The notes under the pieces are model-generated. The model was not told where the DNA came from. It did not search any database and saw only the letters and a program-made list of their open reading frames with translations. A DNA stretch of 64,000 nt from Methanoculleus sp. (GTDB taxonomy: Archaea; Halobacteriota; Methanomicrobia; Methanomicrobiales; Methanoculleaceae), in contig NZ_JAJGBK010000029.1 in the NCBI RefSeq assembly GCF_020696975.1, forward strand, positions 124,001 to 188,000, written 5' to 3'. Shown here in pieces: positions 38,968-48,758 of this stretch (the stretch's first letter is position 1; each line of letters begins with the position of its first letter). Position numbers and translations under genes: made by a program.

Positions 38968-39336
38968 TCATCCCCGGTGCCGGGCGAGACCGAAGAGTTC
39001 TCCAATCCTCGTGATCACAAAGGTCGTCGCCGCAAGAACGACCATCAAGGCGATGATCCTGAACGCGAGGGCGTGCCTCTCGAACGGGAGGGTCAAGTTC
39101 ATCCTGCGGTTGCTTTCCAGCAGAATCGCCAGGAGGAATGCGCCCTTCCGGTCGGTGGTGACTGCATACGCGCCTTCCGGATCAGGTCGGAGATCACGTC
39201 GAGGTCACGGGAGCAGGGTGATACAGACGGAGCCGTCAAGCCTCCTGACCCGGCCCAGCGCATCCGGGTCGAGGGCATCGTCGATGCAGCCCCGGGAAAT
39301 GCCGTATTTCCTGATTAAGTCCTGAAGAAAAGGATC
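38968..39336 (-). pseudogene. Decayed CorA-type Mg/Co transporter remnant with in-frame TGA and large internal deletion
   Basis: Minus strand, one frame: DPFLQDLIRKYGISRGCIDDALDPDALGRVRRLDGSVCITLLP*PRRDLRPDPEGAYAVTTDRKGAFLLAILLESNRRMNLTLPFERHALAFRIIALMVVLAATTFVITRIGELFGLARHRG*. Confidence 0.5.
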
Positions 39337-39562
39337 ATGCGTGGGAGAGCGACATAGGTGGTAAAAAAGGGTATCCGCCCGGGGAGTAGGTGGAGCGGGA
39401 TCTGGCGCGCGGCATGAAGAGTTTAGAGATAGGAGTGGTGATATCGCTCTCATGGACGGCAGGGCACCGGGCCGTGCCGCGTCCCCTCCGACTCCGGGCA
39501 CGCAGACCGGAGTCGCTCCCCCCGATCCCGGTTGGACGTGCAGTCCGGAGTTCGGGGAGGCG

Positions 39563-40783
39563 TCACCGTGACCGGATCTCCTGCGCCACCTTCCGGCCGA
39601 GTTCGTAGGCCCGGGCGATCTCGTCGCTGTCCGGCCGGTAATTCACCTGAAATCCGCCGTCGATCACCTCGATCCCGGCAGCCTTCAGGGCATCATTCGC
39701 CTGGGCGACCGCACCGCCCATGCCGCCGTGCGACCCGAACGCGCACCCGATCTTCTTCGTTCCAAGACGACCGGGTCGAAGCCCGCGGAGGTAACTGAGG
39801 AACCCGGCCACCGTGGGGAGGACCTCGTCCTGGAGCGTCGGCGACCCGACGAGGACCGCCTTCGAGTCGAGGATATCCGTGACGATCTCGCTCCGGTGCG
39901 TCCCCTCGTAGCGGCCGTCGGCGAGGAGGCAGACCCGGACATCGGCACCTTCGGCCATGACACCCTCGGCGATCGCCTTTGCCAGCATCGTGGTCGATCC
40001 GTGCATAGTGTCGTAGACGATCGTGACTTTGTCCTTCGAGACTCCCAGACTCCAGTCGGTGTAGGCCTTGAGGATATCCCCGACATGCGACCGCCAGATG
40101 ATCCCATGGCTCGGTGCGATCATCCGGATATCGATCCCGAGACCCCCGACCTCGTCGAGTTTCTTTAAGACCTTCGGTGCGAGCGGTATGATGAGGTTCG
40201 CAAAGAACTTCTGTGCATGCCCAAGCGCCGCGTCCCTTCCGAGTTCGTCGTCAAACCGGGCGGCGCTTGCAATGTGCTGGCCGAAGGCGTCGTTCGGGAA
40301 GAGGATAGCGTCCTCGGTGAGGTAGGTGAACATTGAGTCGGGCCAGTGGAGCATCGGCGCCTCAAGGAACGTGAGCGTCTTCCCGCCAAGGTCGAGGGTA
40401 TCCCCGGTCTTCACGACCCGGATGTTCCAGCCGCTGGTGTCGTAGTGGCGGGCGAGGCCGGCGCGAGCCCTCTCCGTGCAGTAGATCGGGAGATCGGGCA
40501 TCCGCCGGACGAACGCGGGCAGGGTCCCGGAGTGGTCCTTCTCGATGTGGTTCACGACAAGGTAGTCTATCGCGCCGGGGTCGCAGACTGCTCCGACTCT
40601 GCCAAGGACCTCGTTCTCAAACCCGGCATACGCGCCGTCGATCAGCGCCGTCTTCTCACCCCGGACGAGGTAGGCGTTATACGTCGTTCCCGGGAGGGTG
40701 TAGCCGTGGTACTCCCGGAGATTCCAGTCGATAGCCCCGACCCAGTGGACGCCGGGGGCGAGTTGTGTGGCCATCATTTTCAT
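39563..40783 (-). CDS. fprA: A-type flavoprotein FprA (F420H2 oxidase-like, diiron metallo-beta-lactamase + flavodoxin domains)
   Basis: NHIEKDHSGTLP, LHWPDSMFTYL, SHGIIWRS, YDTMHGSTTMLAKAIAEG. Confidence 0.93.
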   Translation of the reverse strand: MKMMATQLAPGVHWVGAIDWNLREYHGYTLPGTTYNAYLVRGEKTALIDGAYAGFENEVLGRVGAVCDPGAIDYLVVNHIEKDHSGTLPAFVRRMPDLPIYCTERARAGLARHYDTSGWNIRVVKTGDTLDLGGKTLTFLEAPMLHWPDSMFTYLTEDAILFPNDAFGQHIASAARFDDELGRDAALGHAQKFFANLIIPLAPKVLKKLDEVGGLGIDIRMIAPSHGIIWRSHVGDILKAYTDWSLGVSKDKVTIVYDTMHGSTTMLAKAIAEGVMAEGADVRVCLLADGRYEGTHRSEIVTDILDSKAVLVGSPTLQDEVLPTVAGFLSYLRGLRPGRLGTKKIGCAFGSHGGMGGAVAQANDALKAAGIEVIDGGFQVNYRPDSDEIARAYELGRKVAQEIRSR

Positions 40784-40793
40784 CCCTCAAATA

Positions 40794-40829
40794 GTTCGTT
40801 GTATTGCGAACGTTCTATTGTATCCGAAC
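40794..40829. promoter_or_regulatory. Two contiguous 18-bp imperfect palindromic operators GTTCGTTGTATTGCGAAC + GTTCTATTGTATCCGAAC
   Basis: Direct inspection; between divergent fprA and V4R regulator; followed by GATATATC TATA-like box. Confidence 0.7.
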
Positions 40830-40860
40830 ATTTGATATATCTTCCTTTCGATCTTATTCT

Positions 40861-41664
40861 ATGGAAGACGGGATCACCGGCAGGGGCAGGACCGGGCGGC
40901 TGAAGCCGGACCGGGAGATAGACCTCTACTCGACGCCGGGCGGGACACGGGCAGTCGGAAGCCCGGTCCGGCGGGCGATCCTTGCAGCACTCCGTGAACG
41001 CGAGTACACGTTCGAGGAGATCGTCGTCCTCGCCGGACGGGCCAAGTCGACGGTCTCGGTACACCTCCGGGACCTCGTGGCAGCAGGTGTGGTCGGGTCC
41101 CGGGCCGATCCGGAAGACTCCCGGAAGAAGATCTTCTTCCTCACCGGCGACCTCGTCGCGAGCCTCTCGCCGGAGGAACGGGTGGTCGATGACCTCGCCG
41201 CCTACGCGGGGGCATACCGGACCGGGTCCGGCGACCCGAACGCGTTCTACCGGCTGGCCTTCCGGACAATCCGGGTCTCGCTCATGCAGGAAGGGGTTCT
41301 CATTGACCCGCTCCTCACCCGGGCCGGGGAGCGGATCGGCGAGGAACTCTACCCGGCGGTTGCCGACCCGGAGACCGGAGAGTTCTGTGCGAAGATAGCA
41401 CGGTTCTGGGAGGAGCATCGCCTCGGCCGGGTCGAGGTCGCGGAAACGGAACCGCTCGTCCTCCTTGTCTACGACTGCTTTGAGTGCGCCGACCTGCCCG
41501 TAACAGGAAAACCCGCGTGCGCGTTTGACACAGGGATCCTCCGGGCGCTCTTCTCCCGCCACTACGGCCGGCCGACGGCGGCGGTCGAGACCCGGTGCTA
41601 CTCGATGGGGTTTGACCACTGCCGGTTTGAGATTGCCGTGGAGGACGAACCATCGGAACGGTGA
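40861..41664 (+). CDS. ArsR-like winged HTH regulator with C-terminal V4R domain
   Basis: VGSPVRRAILAALREREYTFEEIVVLAGRAKSTVSVHLRDLVAAGVV; C-terminal V4R features (FDTGILRALFSRHYGRPTAAVETRCYSMGFDHCRFEI). Confidence 0.87.
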   Translation: MEDGITGRGRTGRLKPDREIDLYSTPGGTRAVGSPVRRAILAALREREYTFEEIVVLAGRAKSTVSVHLRDLVAAGVVGSRADPEDSRKKIFFLTGDLVASLSPEERVVDDLAAYAGAYRTGSGDPNAFYRLAFRTIRVSLMQEGVLIDPLLTRAGERIGEELYPAVADPETGEFCAKIARFWEEHRLGRVEVAETEPLVLLVYDCFECADLPVTGKPACAFDTGILRALFSRHYGRPTAAVETRCYSMGFDHCRFEIAVEDEPSER

Positions 41665-41704
41665 GGGTTCACAGAGAACAGGGATACAAAAAACGGCGTT
41701 CGGA

Positions 41705-41775
41705 TGCGATAGCCGGGAATCGAACCCGGGCTAGAGGCTTGGGAAGCCCCTGTCCTACCGCTAGACTACTATCGC
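41705..41775 (-). tRNA. tRNA-Gly (anticodon CCC)
   Basis: Reverse complement GCGATAGTAGTCTAGCGGTAGGACAGGGGCTTCCCAAGCCTCTAGCCCGGGTTCGATTCCCGGCTATCGCA folds as cloverleaf. Confidence 0.94.
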
Positions 41776-41820
41776 ATCGGTACCATTACATGTTGACCCG
41801 CAAGGAGATAAAGATTCGGC

Positions 41821-44070
41821 TCACGCCGTCTCCGGGAGATACCGCTGCAGGGTGAACGTGACCGCGGCCCCCTCCTCCGGGTGGCCGGGGACCCGATCGC
41901 CCACCCGGACACTTCCCCCGTAGCGTTCCACAAGCATCCGGGCGATGTAGAGGCCGAGACCCTTCCCGCTCTTCTTCGTCTCCCCGCGCCGATAGCGTTC
42001 GAAGATGCGCGGTTTTGCGGCGTCGGGAATCCCGGGGCCGTTGTCGGCAACCGTCACCGCGACCATATCGCCCTCCTCCCGGACGCTGATGATGATCGCG
42101 ACCTCCGGCCCCCCGAACTTCCTGGCATTGCCGACGAGGTTTGCAAAGACCTCGCTGATGAGGTCGTCGGCAAGGACCGTTGCATCCGCTCCATCGCAGG
42201 TGATGCGGGCATCCGTGTGATACCTGCAGACCTCCCGGATCGCCGGCCCGAGCCTCACGGGGCCGAGGTCCCCCGAGCCGGATTTGAGCCTGCGGATCGT
42301 CGAGACGTTCCGGATGATCTCGCTGCTCTGGTAGACGGCCGCAAGCGACTTCCGGACAACCGCTCCGTCCGACGAATCGGCGGACTCGAGATACATCTGC
42401 AGGTAGCCCATCGCTGCAGTGTTCGCGTTGTTGATGTCGTGGGTGAGGATATCGACATAGAGGTTGACCTCAGTGGCAGCCGCAGTCGCCTCCTCAAGGT
42501 AACGCTTCGCAGAGGTGAGCGCCTCCTCCAGATCCTCCTGGAGCATCCCCTTCACGACCGCATTGCCGAGTTCATTCCCGATGCCGAGAAGAATCTCACG
42601 CTCGCTCCGGGGAACCGTCTTCCCCGTCCTGCTCCCGATCCCGATCCACCCCACCGGCCCATCATCGCCGGGGATGGATACCACGGCAAGAACCCGGACC
42701 CCGGAGCCGGGATACCTCTCCTCGAAGTCCTCAATGCAGCGCACCTCGCCCGGCGAAACGAAGTCCCGCCAGAAGGAACTGTCCCGGGGCACCGTCGCCG
42801 GCAGGGGCAGGTCAGCCCCTTCCCGCGCGCGGAGGATCGCCGTATCGCTCCCGGGGGGTATCAGGTAGAACGCCCCGATGTCGAACCCGAGCAGGGCAAC
42901 AGTCTTTGCAAGCGAAACCCGGAGGAGGTCATCGAGCCTGCGGGACGCGGTCGCGGCGGCGACGACCTCGTTGACGACCGTGAGATACCGGTGCTCCTCA
43001 CGCATCCTTTTTTCCGCCCGACGCCGTTCGGTGACATCCCGGATGGAGAGGACCAATCGCTCTGGAGCGTCGCCATCCCTTGGGAGGTGGGTGGCCGAGA
43101 CCTCCGCAGGCCACTCGCTGCCATCAAGCCTGCAAAAGATGCACTCAGCCGGCGCAGGCGTCTCACCGGAGAGGACCCGATCCCGGTAGGCCCGGGCAAC
43201 CTCACGGGAGCCCTCCGCAATCAGGTCTTCAGGATTCCGCCCGACCAGGTCTTCCGGCCCGGCCCCGCCGAAGAGCCGGACTGCGGCCGTATTCGTCTCC
43301 ACAATCCTTCTCCCCGGATCGGTGAGAATGATCCCGACGTCCGCGGTGTTGAGGATGACCCGGTAGGTCTCCTCCGAACGCCGGAGCTGGTTCTCCGCAC
43401 GCTTCTGCTCTGCCGTCCCGGTGATCGCCACGCAGACCAGGTCCTGGTCGGTGAGCGGGTTCGCCGAGAGAAGGACCGGGCAGGGTTCCCCGTCCCGTCC
43501 GGTGAGGGTGCAGTCCAGGCTCTCAATCCTCTTCACCTTCTGAACTCCCGCATACGTGGGCCAGATCGAGGCCACACCCGCCGACGGGATCGCGTCCCCG
43601 GGATACCCGAGCATCTCAGCGCACCTCCGGTTCATCTCCTCGATCTTCCCGGTCGCAGGCGAGAAGAGGAAGAGTCCCGCACCGGACGTCTCGAATATCC
43701 CGCGGTACCGGTTCTCCCGTGCCTGCAGGCGGGCGGAGAGTTGTGACACGACAGCCGCGACGACAAAGAATAACACAGCCCGGAGCAGGGCGTTTGCAAC
43801 CTCGAGTGCACCGGCAGAGGAGAGGGTGAGGACCTCCGCGATGTAGCCCGCGGCAAGCAGACCGGCAAAGACGATGCCCCGGTCGGGATAGCGATAGGAC
43901 ACAAGAACGATCGGGATATAGAAGAGGTGGGAGCAGACCACAAATATTCCTGCGGAGAGGCAGTATGCCGTGATGCCAAATGCAAGCAGGGTGGAGACGA
44001 CGATCCCGCAGGTGAGAAGATATGCCTTTGCAGAAGCATTCGCGGGACGGCAGCCCTGGCAATCTCCCAT
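41821..44070 (-). CDS. Membrane-associated PAS sensor histidine kinase
   Basis: N-terminal TM helices, PAS/PAC, GAF-like region, NLVGNARKFGG, VADNGPGIPDAAK, GKGLGLYIARMLVERYGG. Confidence 0.92.
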   Translation of the reverse strand: MGDCQGCRPANASAKAYLLTCGIVVSTLLAFGITAYCLSAGIFVVCSHLFYIPIVLVSYRYPDRGIVFAGLLAAGYIAEVLTLSSAGALEVANALLRAVLFFVVAAVVSQLSARLQARENRYRGIFETSGAGLFLFSPATGKIEEMNRRCAEMLGYPGDAIPSAGVASIWPTYAGVQKVKRIESLDCTLTGRDGEPCPVLLSANPLTDQDLVCVAITGTAEQKRAENQLRRSEETYRVILNTADVGIILTDPGRRIVETNTAAVRLFGGAGPEDLVGRNPEDLIAEGSREVARAYRDRVLSGETPAPAECIFCRLDGSEWPAEVSATHLPRDGDAPERLVLSIRDVTERRRAEKRMREEHRYLTVVNEVVAAATASRRLDDLLRVSLAKTVALLGFDIGAFYLIPPGSDTAILRAREGADLPLPATVPRDSSFWRDFVSPGEVRCIEDFEERYPGSGVRVLAVVSIPGDDGPVGWIGIGSRTGKTVPRSEREILLGIGNELGNAVVKGMLQEDLEEALTSAKRYLEEATAAATEVNLYVDILTHDINNANTAAMGYLQMYLESADSSDGAVVRKSLAAVYQSSEIIRNVSTIRRLKSGSGDLGPVRLGPAIREVCRYHTDARITCDGADATVLADDLISEVFANLVGNARKFGGPEVAIIISVREEGDMVAVTVADNGPGIPDAAKPRIFERYRRGETKKSGKGLGLYIARMLVERYGGSVRVGDRVPGHPEEGAAVTFTLQRYLPETA

Positions 44071-44316
44071 TATACATAGGAATCGCTCTAAAACATGATA
44101 AAGCCCCAGGCGTTGCACCGTCTCTTGAACTGTGCGTGCAGCCGATACCCTTAAGCCGTCTTCCGGCGACTGGTACTGCAGCACTGCATGTGCTGGCTAT
44201 GGTAAGTCCGACGTGCTCCCGGAAGCACTGCCTGCAAAGGCTTGGGATTACAGAGATTAGTCAGTAAAAAGACTCTTTTCTGGACTTAACATAGCATACT
44301 TAACGGAGGTGTATGA

Positions 44317-44775
44317 ATGGCAAGAATGTACGCTCGGCGTCGCGGAACCAGCAGTTCCGTCCGACCCTACCGGAAGGAAGCACCCGAGTGGTCCAACACG
44401 AACGTAACGGAGATCGAGAAGATCATTGTCGATCTCCGCAAAGACGGCATGTCAACCAGCCAGATTGGCCTTGCGTTGCGGGACAGGTATGCTGTTCCTG
44501 ACGTCAAGCTTGCCACCGGCAAGCGCGTAACCGAGATCCTCCGCGAGAAGGGCCTTGAAGCAGAGATTCCCGAAGATCTCCGGAATCTGATGCAGAAGGC
44601 TCTCGGGATGAGGAAGCACCTGGCGGAGAACAAGAAGGACGTGCACAACGCCCGCCAGCTCCAGATCGCCGAGTCCAAGGTGCGCAGATTGGTCAAGTAC
44701 TACGTCGGGTCCGGACGGCTGCCGAAAGGCTGGACCTACAAACCGGAGACCGCGGAGATCCTGCTCTCCCGCTGA
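44317..44775 (+). CDS. rps15: 30S ribosomal protein S15
   Basis: MARMYARRRGTSSSVRPYRKEAPEWSN...KYYVGSGRLPKGWTYKPETAEILLSR. Confidence 0.97.
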   Translation: MARMYARRRGTSSSVRPYRKEAPEWSNTNVTEIEKIIVDLRKDGMSTSQIGLALRDRYAVPDVKLATGKRVTEILREKGLEAEIPEDLRNLMQKALGMRKHLAENKKDVHNARQLQIAESKVRRLVKYYVGSGRLPKGWTYKPETAEILLSR

Positions 44776-44781
44776 GGACCC

Positions 44782-45999
44782 ATGTCGCTTGACGCCGCTG
44801 CTGCAGGTCTCGCCGACCACCTGCTCACGCAGGAGTTTGTGGAGGTGCTCGCGCACCACGATGCAGACGGCATAGCCGCTGCATCCATCCTCTGCCACGC
44901 CATGTTCCGCGAGGGCATGCAGTTCCGGCTGAGGATCCGCTCAGGCATCACCACAGCAGACGTCCCCGACGACAGCAGCGTGCTTCTCTGCGACTTTGGA
45001 TCATCACTTCCGGATCTTTCCGGCGACGTGATGGTGGTGGACCACCACCTGCCCCACTTCAAAGGCGACCACCACGTCAACCCGCGCCTCGAGGGAATCG
45101 ACGGCGACCGGAACCTCTCAGCGGCCGGTGCGGCCTACCTCGTCGCACAGCGTATGGGGGACAACCGCGACCTCGCAGGGCTTGCGCTCCTCGGCATCCT
45201 CGGTGACGGCCAGGATCTCGAAGGGCCGAACCGGGAGATCGTGAGCGAAGGCATCGCGAACGGGTTCATCACACCTCGCCGCGGCCTCCGTCTCGCGGGG
45301 AGGGGCCTTGTGGAGCAACTCGCCCTCGCCGTCAACCCCTATCTCACCGGGTTCTCGGGCGATCCCGAGACGGCAAGGACGCTCGTGGCAGCGGTCACCG
45401 ACGAGGACGATCTGGATACGGAGGCTCTCCTCTCGCGCATCGTCCTTGCGACCGCCCCGAAGGCGTCCCTCCCCGCACTCTGCGGGATCTGGGGAACCAC
45501 CTACAGCCTCGGGCGGGAGGTGATCGACGAGGCCTTAAACCTCGCCGCCGTTGTCGACGCCTGCGGCAAGGCAGGATGCGGTGATCTCGGTGCATCACTC
45601 TGCCTCCGCTCCACCCACGCGCTCCAGGAAGCCTGGGAGATCACCGCCCGCTACCGGCAGGCGGTCATCACCGGCATCCGGGGCGTGCGCCGCCTCGACG
45701 AGCGCGTCGCCCTCTTTGCGGTGGATGACGGGACGGTAACCAGCGACGTCGCGGATGCACTCGCAAACGATTTCGTCCAGGACGGCCCCGTCTTTGTCAT
45801 CGGAGAGAGAGGGGACCAGTATTTTATATCGGCACGCTGCCCTCCGGGGATCGACCTCGATCTCGAGGCGCTGATGCGGAGGGCCGCGGAGGCATGCGGC
45901 GGCCAGGGTGGCGGGCATCACCGGAGGGCCGGAGCCCGGATCGGCGCCGACCAGGTGGACCGGTTCAGGCAGGAACTCCAGGAGGCGGTGCCCGCATGA
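44782..45999 (+). CDS. DHH-family phosphoesterase (RecJ-like)
   Basis: VEVLAHHDADGIAAASILCHAM, LLCDFGSS, VMVVDHHLP. Confidence 0.9.
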   Translation: MSLDAAAAGLADHLLTQEFVEVLAHHDADGIAAASILCHAMFREGMQFRLRIRSGITTADVPDDSSVLLCDFGSSLPDLSGDVMVVDHHLPHFKGDHHVNPRLEGIDGDRNLSAAGAAYLVAQRMGDNRDLAGLALLGILGDGQDLEGPNREIVSEGIANGFITPRRGLRLAGRGLVEQLALAVNPYLTGFSGDPETARTLVAAVTDEDDLDTEALLSRIVLATAPKASLPALCGIWGTTYSLGREVIDEALNLAAVVDACGKAGCGDLGASLCLRSTHALQEAWEITARYRQAVITGIRGVRRLDERVALFAVDDGTVTSDVADALANDFVQDGPVFVIGERGDQYFISARCPPGIDLDLEALMRRAAEACGGQGGGHHRRAGARIGADQVDRFRQELQEAVPA

Positions 46000-46268
46000 T
46001 CCGGATCGAGGGCACGATCGAGACCCCGCACAACCATCCCGGCTGTGTGGCGGCGGCACTCGAACCCGACAACCTCACCCTGATCAGGACCAACCCAATC
46101 GAGGGTGGGGTGCGGGCCGAGATCGACGGGACCAGACTCCGGTCGATCATCGCCTCGGTGGACGACTACCTCATGAACCTGGCGATAGCGGAGGAGGTAT
46201 GCACCTGCGCTTCAAAACAACGGCAGATCCGGAGTGATGTAGCCTCATCAGGGCTGAAAAAGAGATAA
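45996..46268 (+). CDS. pcc1: KEOPS complex subunit Pcc1
   Basis: 90 aa; IEGTIETPHNHPGCVAAALEPDN...ASVDDYLMNLAIAEEV; overlaps upstream stop. Confidence 0.82.
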   Translation: MIRIEGTIETPHNHPGCVAAALEPDNLTLIRTNPIEGGVRAEIDGTRLRSIIASVDDYLMNLAIAEEVCTCASKQRQIRSDVASSGLKKR

Positions 46269-46286
46269 CCAGAAAGAAGTGATACC

Positions 46287-46880
46287 ATGGCAAGGAAGAA
46301 ACAGGTTGGAAGAAGGGTGGAAGGCTGGAAGGCCAAGAAGTGGTACCGTGTCTTCGTACCCGACGCCTTCGGCAAAGTTGAGATCGGCGATACCATCTCG
46401 GCCGACCCCGCGAACATGGTCGGCCGGGTTATGACCGCGACGCTCGGCGAAGTTGTGCAGGACTACTCAAAGTCCCACATCAAGATGAAGTTCAAGATCA
46501 ACAACGTGGCCGGCGACGCCGCGTACACGGAGTTTGTCGGGCACGAAGTGACCCGGGACTACCTCCGGTCGATGGTCAAGCGGCGGGCATCCCGCATCGA
46601 CACCGTCCACCCGATCGTCAGCAAGGACGGTAAACTCCTGCGGGTGACGGTCGTCTGCCTCACCCTCTCGAGGGCCGAGCAGAGCCAGGTCCACGCCGTG
46701 CGGCAGGCAATCTCGCAGGCTCTCGCCGCAAAGGCAGCGGAAAACGACTTTGAGACCCTGGTCAAGGATATCGTCTCCGGCGACATGGCCCGGGACGTCT
46801 TCAAGGTCGCAAAGGAGATCTACCCGATCCGCCGGGTCGAGATCACCAAGTCCAAACTGGAGCAGATAGCGACCGTATAA
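46287..46880 (+). CDS. rps3ae: 30S ribosomal protein S3Ae (S1e)
   Basis: MARKKQVGRRVEGWKAKKWYRVFVPDAFGKVEIGDTISADP... Confidence 0.95.
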   Translation: MARKKQVGRRVEGWKAKKWYRVFVPDAFGKVEIGDTISADPANMVGRVMTATLGEVVQDYSKSHIKMKFKINNVAGDAAYTEFVGHEVTRDYLRSMVKRRASRIDTVHPIVSKDGKLLRVTVVCLTLSRAEQSQVHAVRQAISQALAAKAAENDFETLVKDIVSGDMARDVFKVAKEIYPIRRVEITKSKLEQIATV

Positions 46881-47012
46881 GGCCGGTTGCTCCCTCAATT
46901 TTACATTTTTCCCCGTCTTACCTCATCTCGCCATACCGCAGACGGTGACGGCACGAAGGGTATATCACCTACGACCGGATATACCACCGCCGGAATGCGC
47001 CAGGAGGTGAAG

Positions 47013-47447
47013 ATGGTGACGGTCAAAGAGCGGCATGCAGAGATAGGAGAGGCAAAACAGGTTGTGCCGAACCAGGCGCCCCCACAAAAGCAGCAGAAGA
47101 TCGCCCGGGGAATCATCAGGAGGATGCTCGTCGAGTTCCACCGGGAGTGGACCGATCTCCGGAGCACGGAAGGCGGCGGGACTGGAGTTCTCACCGCGAA
47201 CGCGCTGCTGGACCGACACTCGCACCATATCTACGATGCCGTATGCGACGTGGAGGCGGTCGTCGGCGACGACCTCGCGGTGGAGATCCGATGCCTCTCG
47301 GTCGAAATGATCAAGGCGACGAATATCCTCATCATGATCGGCTGCGAGGAGGAGTGCTACCGGCGCGGGGACGCCCTCGCGAAGGAGGCGCTCCGCCAGG
47401 CGGAGCGGTGCCTGGCGTTGCAGAGAGTGGCCGATACAGCCCGGTGA
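47013..47447 (+). CDS. Conserved hypothetical protein
   Basis: 144 aa coding-like ORF, no recognised domain. Confidence 0.6.
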   Translation: MVTVKERHAEIGEAKQVVPNQAPPQKQQKIARGIIRRMLVEFHREWTDLRSTEGGGTGVLTANALLDRHSHHIYDAVCDVEAVVGDDLAVEIRCLSVEMIKATNILIMIGCEEECYRRGDALAKEALRQAERCLALQRVADTAR

Positions 47448-47506
47448 GCAGCCTCTTTCCTGCACACCGGGAAGAGTAATCAGGTTCGCGATCTCACCTG
47501 TTCTCG

Positions 47507-48742
47507 ATGATTGCTGACAAGGTGCTATTCCTGGTTCTGGACGGGATATCCGACCGTCCCTGTGAAGCGCTGAACGGATTGACCCCACTCGCGGCCGCAA
47601 AAACCCCGGTCCTCGATCGGATCGCGGCCGAGGGCATATGCGGCATCATGGACTCCGTTTCCCCGGGGATCCGTCCGGGTTCCGATACCTCCCACCTCGC
47701 CCTGCTTGGCTATCCCCCGCAGGAGTACTACACCGGCCGGGGCCCACTCGAGGCTGAGGGGACCGGGATCCACATGACCGCCGGGATGATCGGCTTTCGG
47801 TGCAACTTCGCCACGGTCGACGCTGACGGTCTCGTCACCGACCGCCGGGCCGGCCGGATCTCCGGGACCGCGCCGCTCGCGGAGGCGATCCGGGAAGGTG
47901 TGGACCTCTCACCTCTCGGCCTCGAGTTCAGGTTCGAGTCAGGCGCCGGCCACCGGGCGGCCCTCGCTCTTGTGGGAGAAGGCCTCGGGGATAAGATCTC
48001 CTCGAACGACCCGAAGAAAGAGGGGGCAAGACCGCTCCCCATCCGGCCCTGCACCGACGATCCGGCGGATGCAAAGACGGCTGCTGCCTGCAACGAGTTC
48101 ATCCGCCAGTCCGCAAAGATCCTCTACGAACACCCGATAAACGTCCGGCGGATGGAAGAGGGGCTCCCGCCGGGAAATCTCCTCCTGATCCGGGGGGCCG
48201 GGAAAATGGGCAAATTCCCTCAATTTGAGGAGCGCTACAGCCTTTCCGGGAGCGTCATCTCCGCTGCCACGCTCATATCCGGGATCGGGAAGGTCGTGGG
48301 GCTCGAGCATATCCCGGTGCCGGGGACAACCGGGTCGGTCGATTCCGATCTCAACGCCAAGGTACGGGCGGCACTCGGAGAACTTGACCGGAAGGACTTC
48401 GTCCTGATGAACATCAAGGGCGCAGACGAGGCCGGCCACGACGGAAAGGGGATCCAGAAACGAGACTTCATCGAGGTTATCGACACGGCGCTCGAACCGC
48501 TGCTCGATCTATCCAACACCCTGATCGTCGTCTGTGCCGATCACAGCACCCCCTGCTCAATCAAGGATCACAGCGCCGATCCGGTGCCGGTCGTCATCCG
48601 GGGTCCCGGAGTCAGGGTGGACCGGAACGTCCGGTTCGATGAAATTTCGTGTGCCGAGGGCGGTCTCCACCGTATTCGCGGCGGCGATCTCATGCCGATT
48701 GCCCTGGATCTAATTAACAAGAGTCATAAGTATGGCGCATGA
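47507..48742 (+). CDS. apgM: 2,3-bisphosphoglycerate-independent phosphoglycerate mutase (archaeal type)
   Basis: KVLFLVLDGISDRPCEALNGLTPLAAAKTPVLDRIAAEG...GADEAGHDGKGIQK...VCADHSTPCSIKDHSADPVPVVI. Confidence 0.95.
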   Translation: MIADKVLFLVLDGISDRPCEALNGLTPLAAAKTPVLDRIAAEGICGIMDSVSPGIRPGSDTSHLALLGYPPQEYYTGRGPLEAEGTGIHMTAGMIGFRCNFATVDADGLVTDRRAGRISGTAPLAEAIREGVDLSPLGLEFRFESGAGHRAALALVGEGLGDKISSNDPKKEGARPLPIRPCTDDPADAKTAAACNEFIRQSAKILYEHPINVRRMEEGLPPGNLLLIRGAGKMGKFPQFEERYSLSGSVISAATLISGIGKVVGLEHIPVPGTTGSVDSDLNAKVRAALGELDRKDFVLMNIKGADEAGHDGKGIQKRDFIEVIDTALEPLLDLSNTLIVVCADHSTPCSIKDHSADPVPVVIRGPGVRVDRNVRFDEISCAEGGLHRIRGGDLMPIALDLINKSHKYGA

Positions 48743-48758
48743 AGATTATACCAGGTAA

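Noticed and set aside
38968-39207. In-frame TGA as selenocysteine codon
   Set aside because: Surrounding protein is a truncated CorA-like remnant, no SECIS-like evidence was identified, and no Sec-family context; nonsense decay is simpler.
41881-43746. 621-aa plus-strand ORF
   Set aside because: Antisense of the PAS histidine kinase; composition typical of high-GC shadow ORFs.
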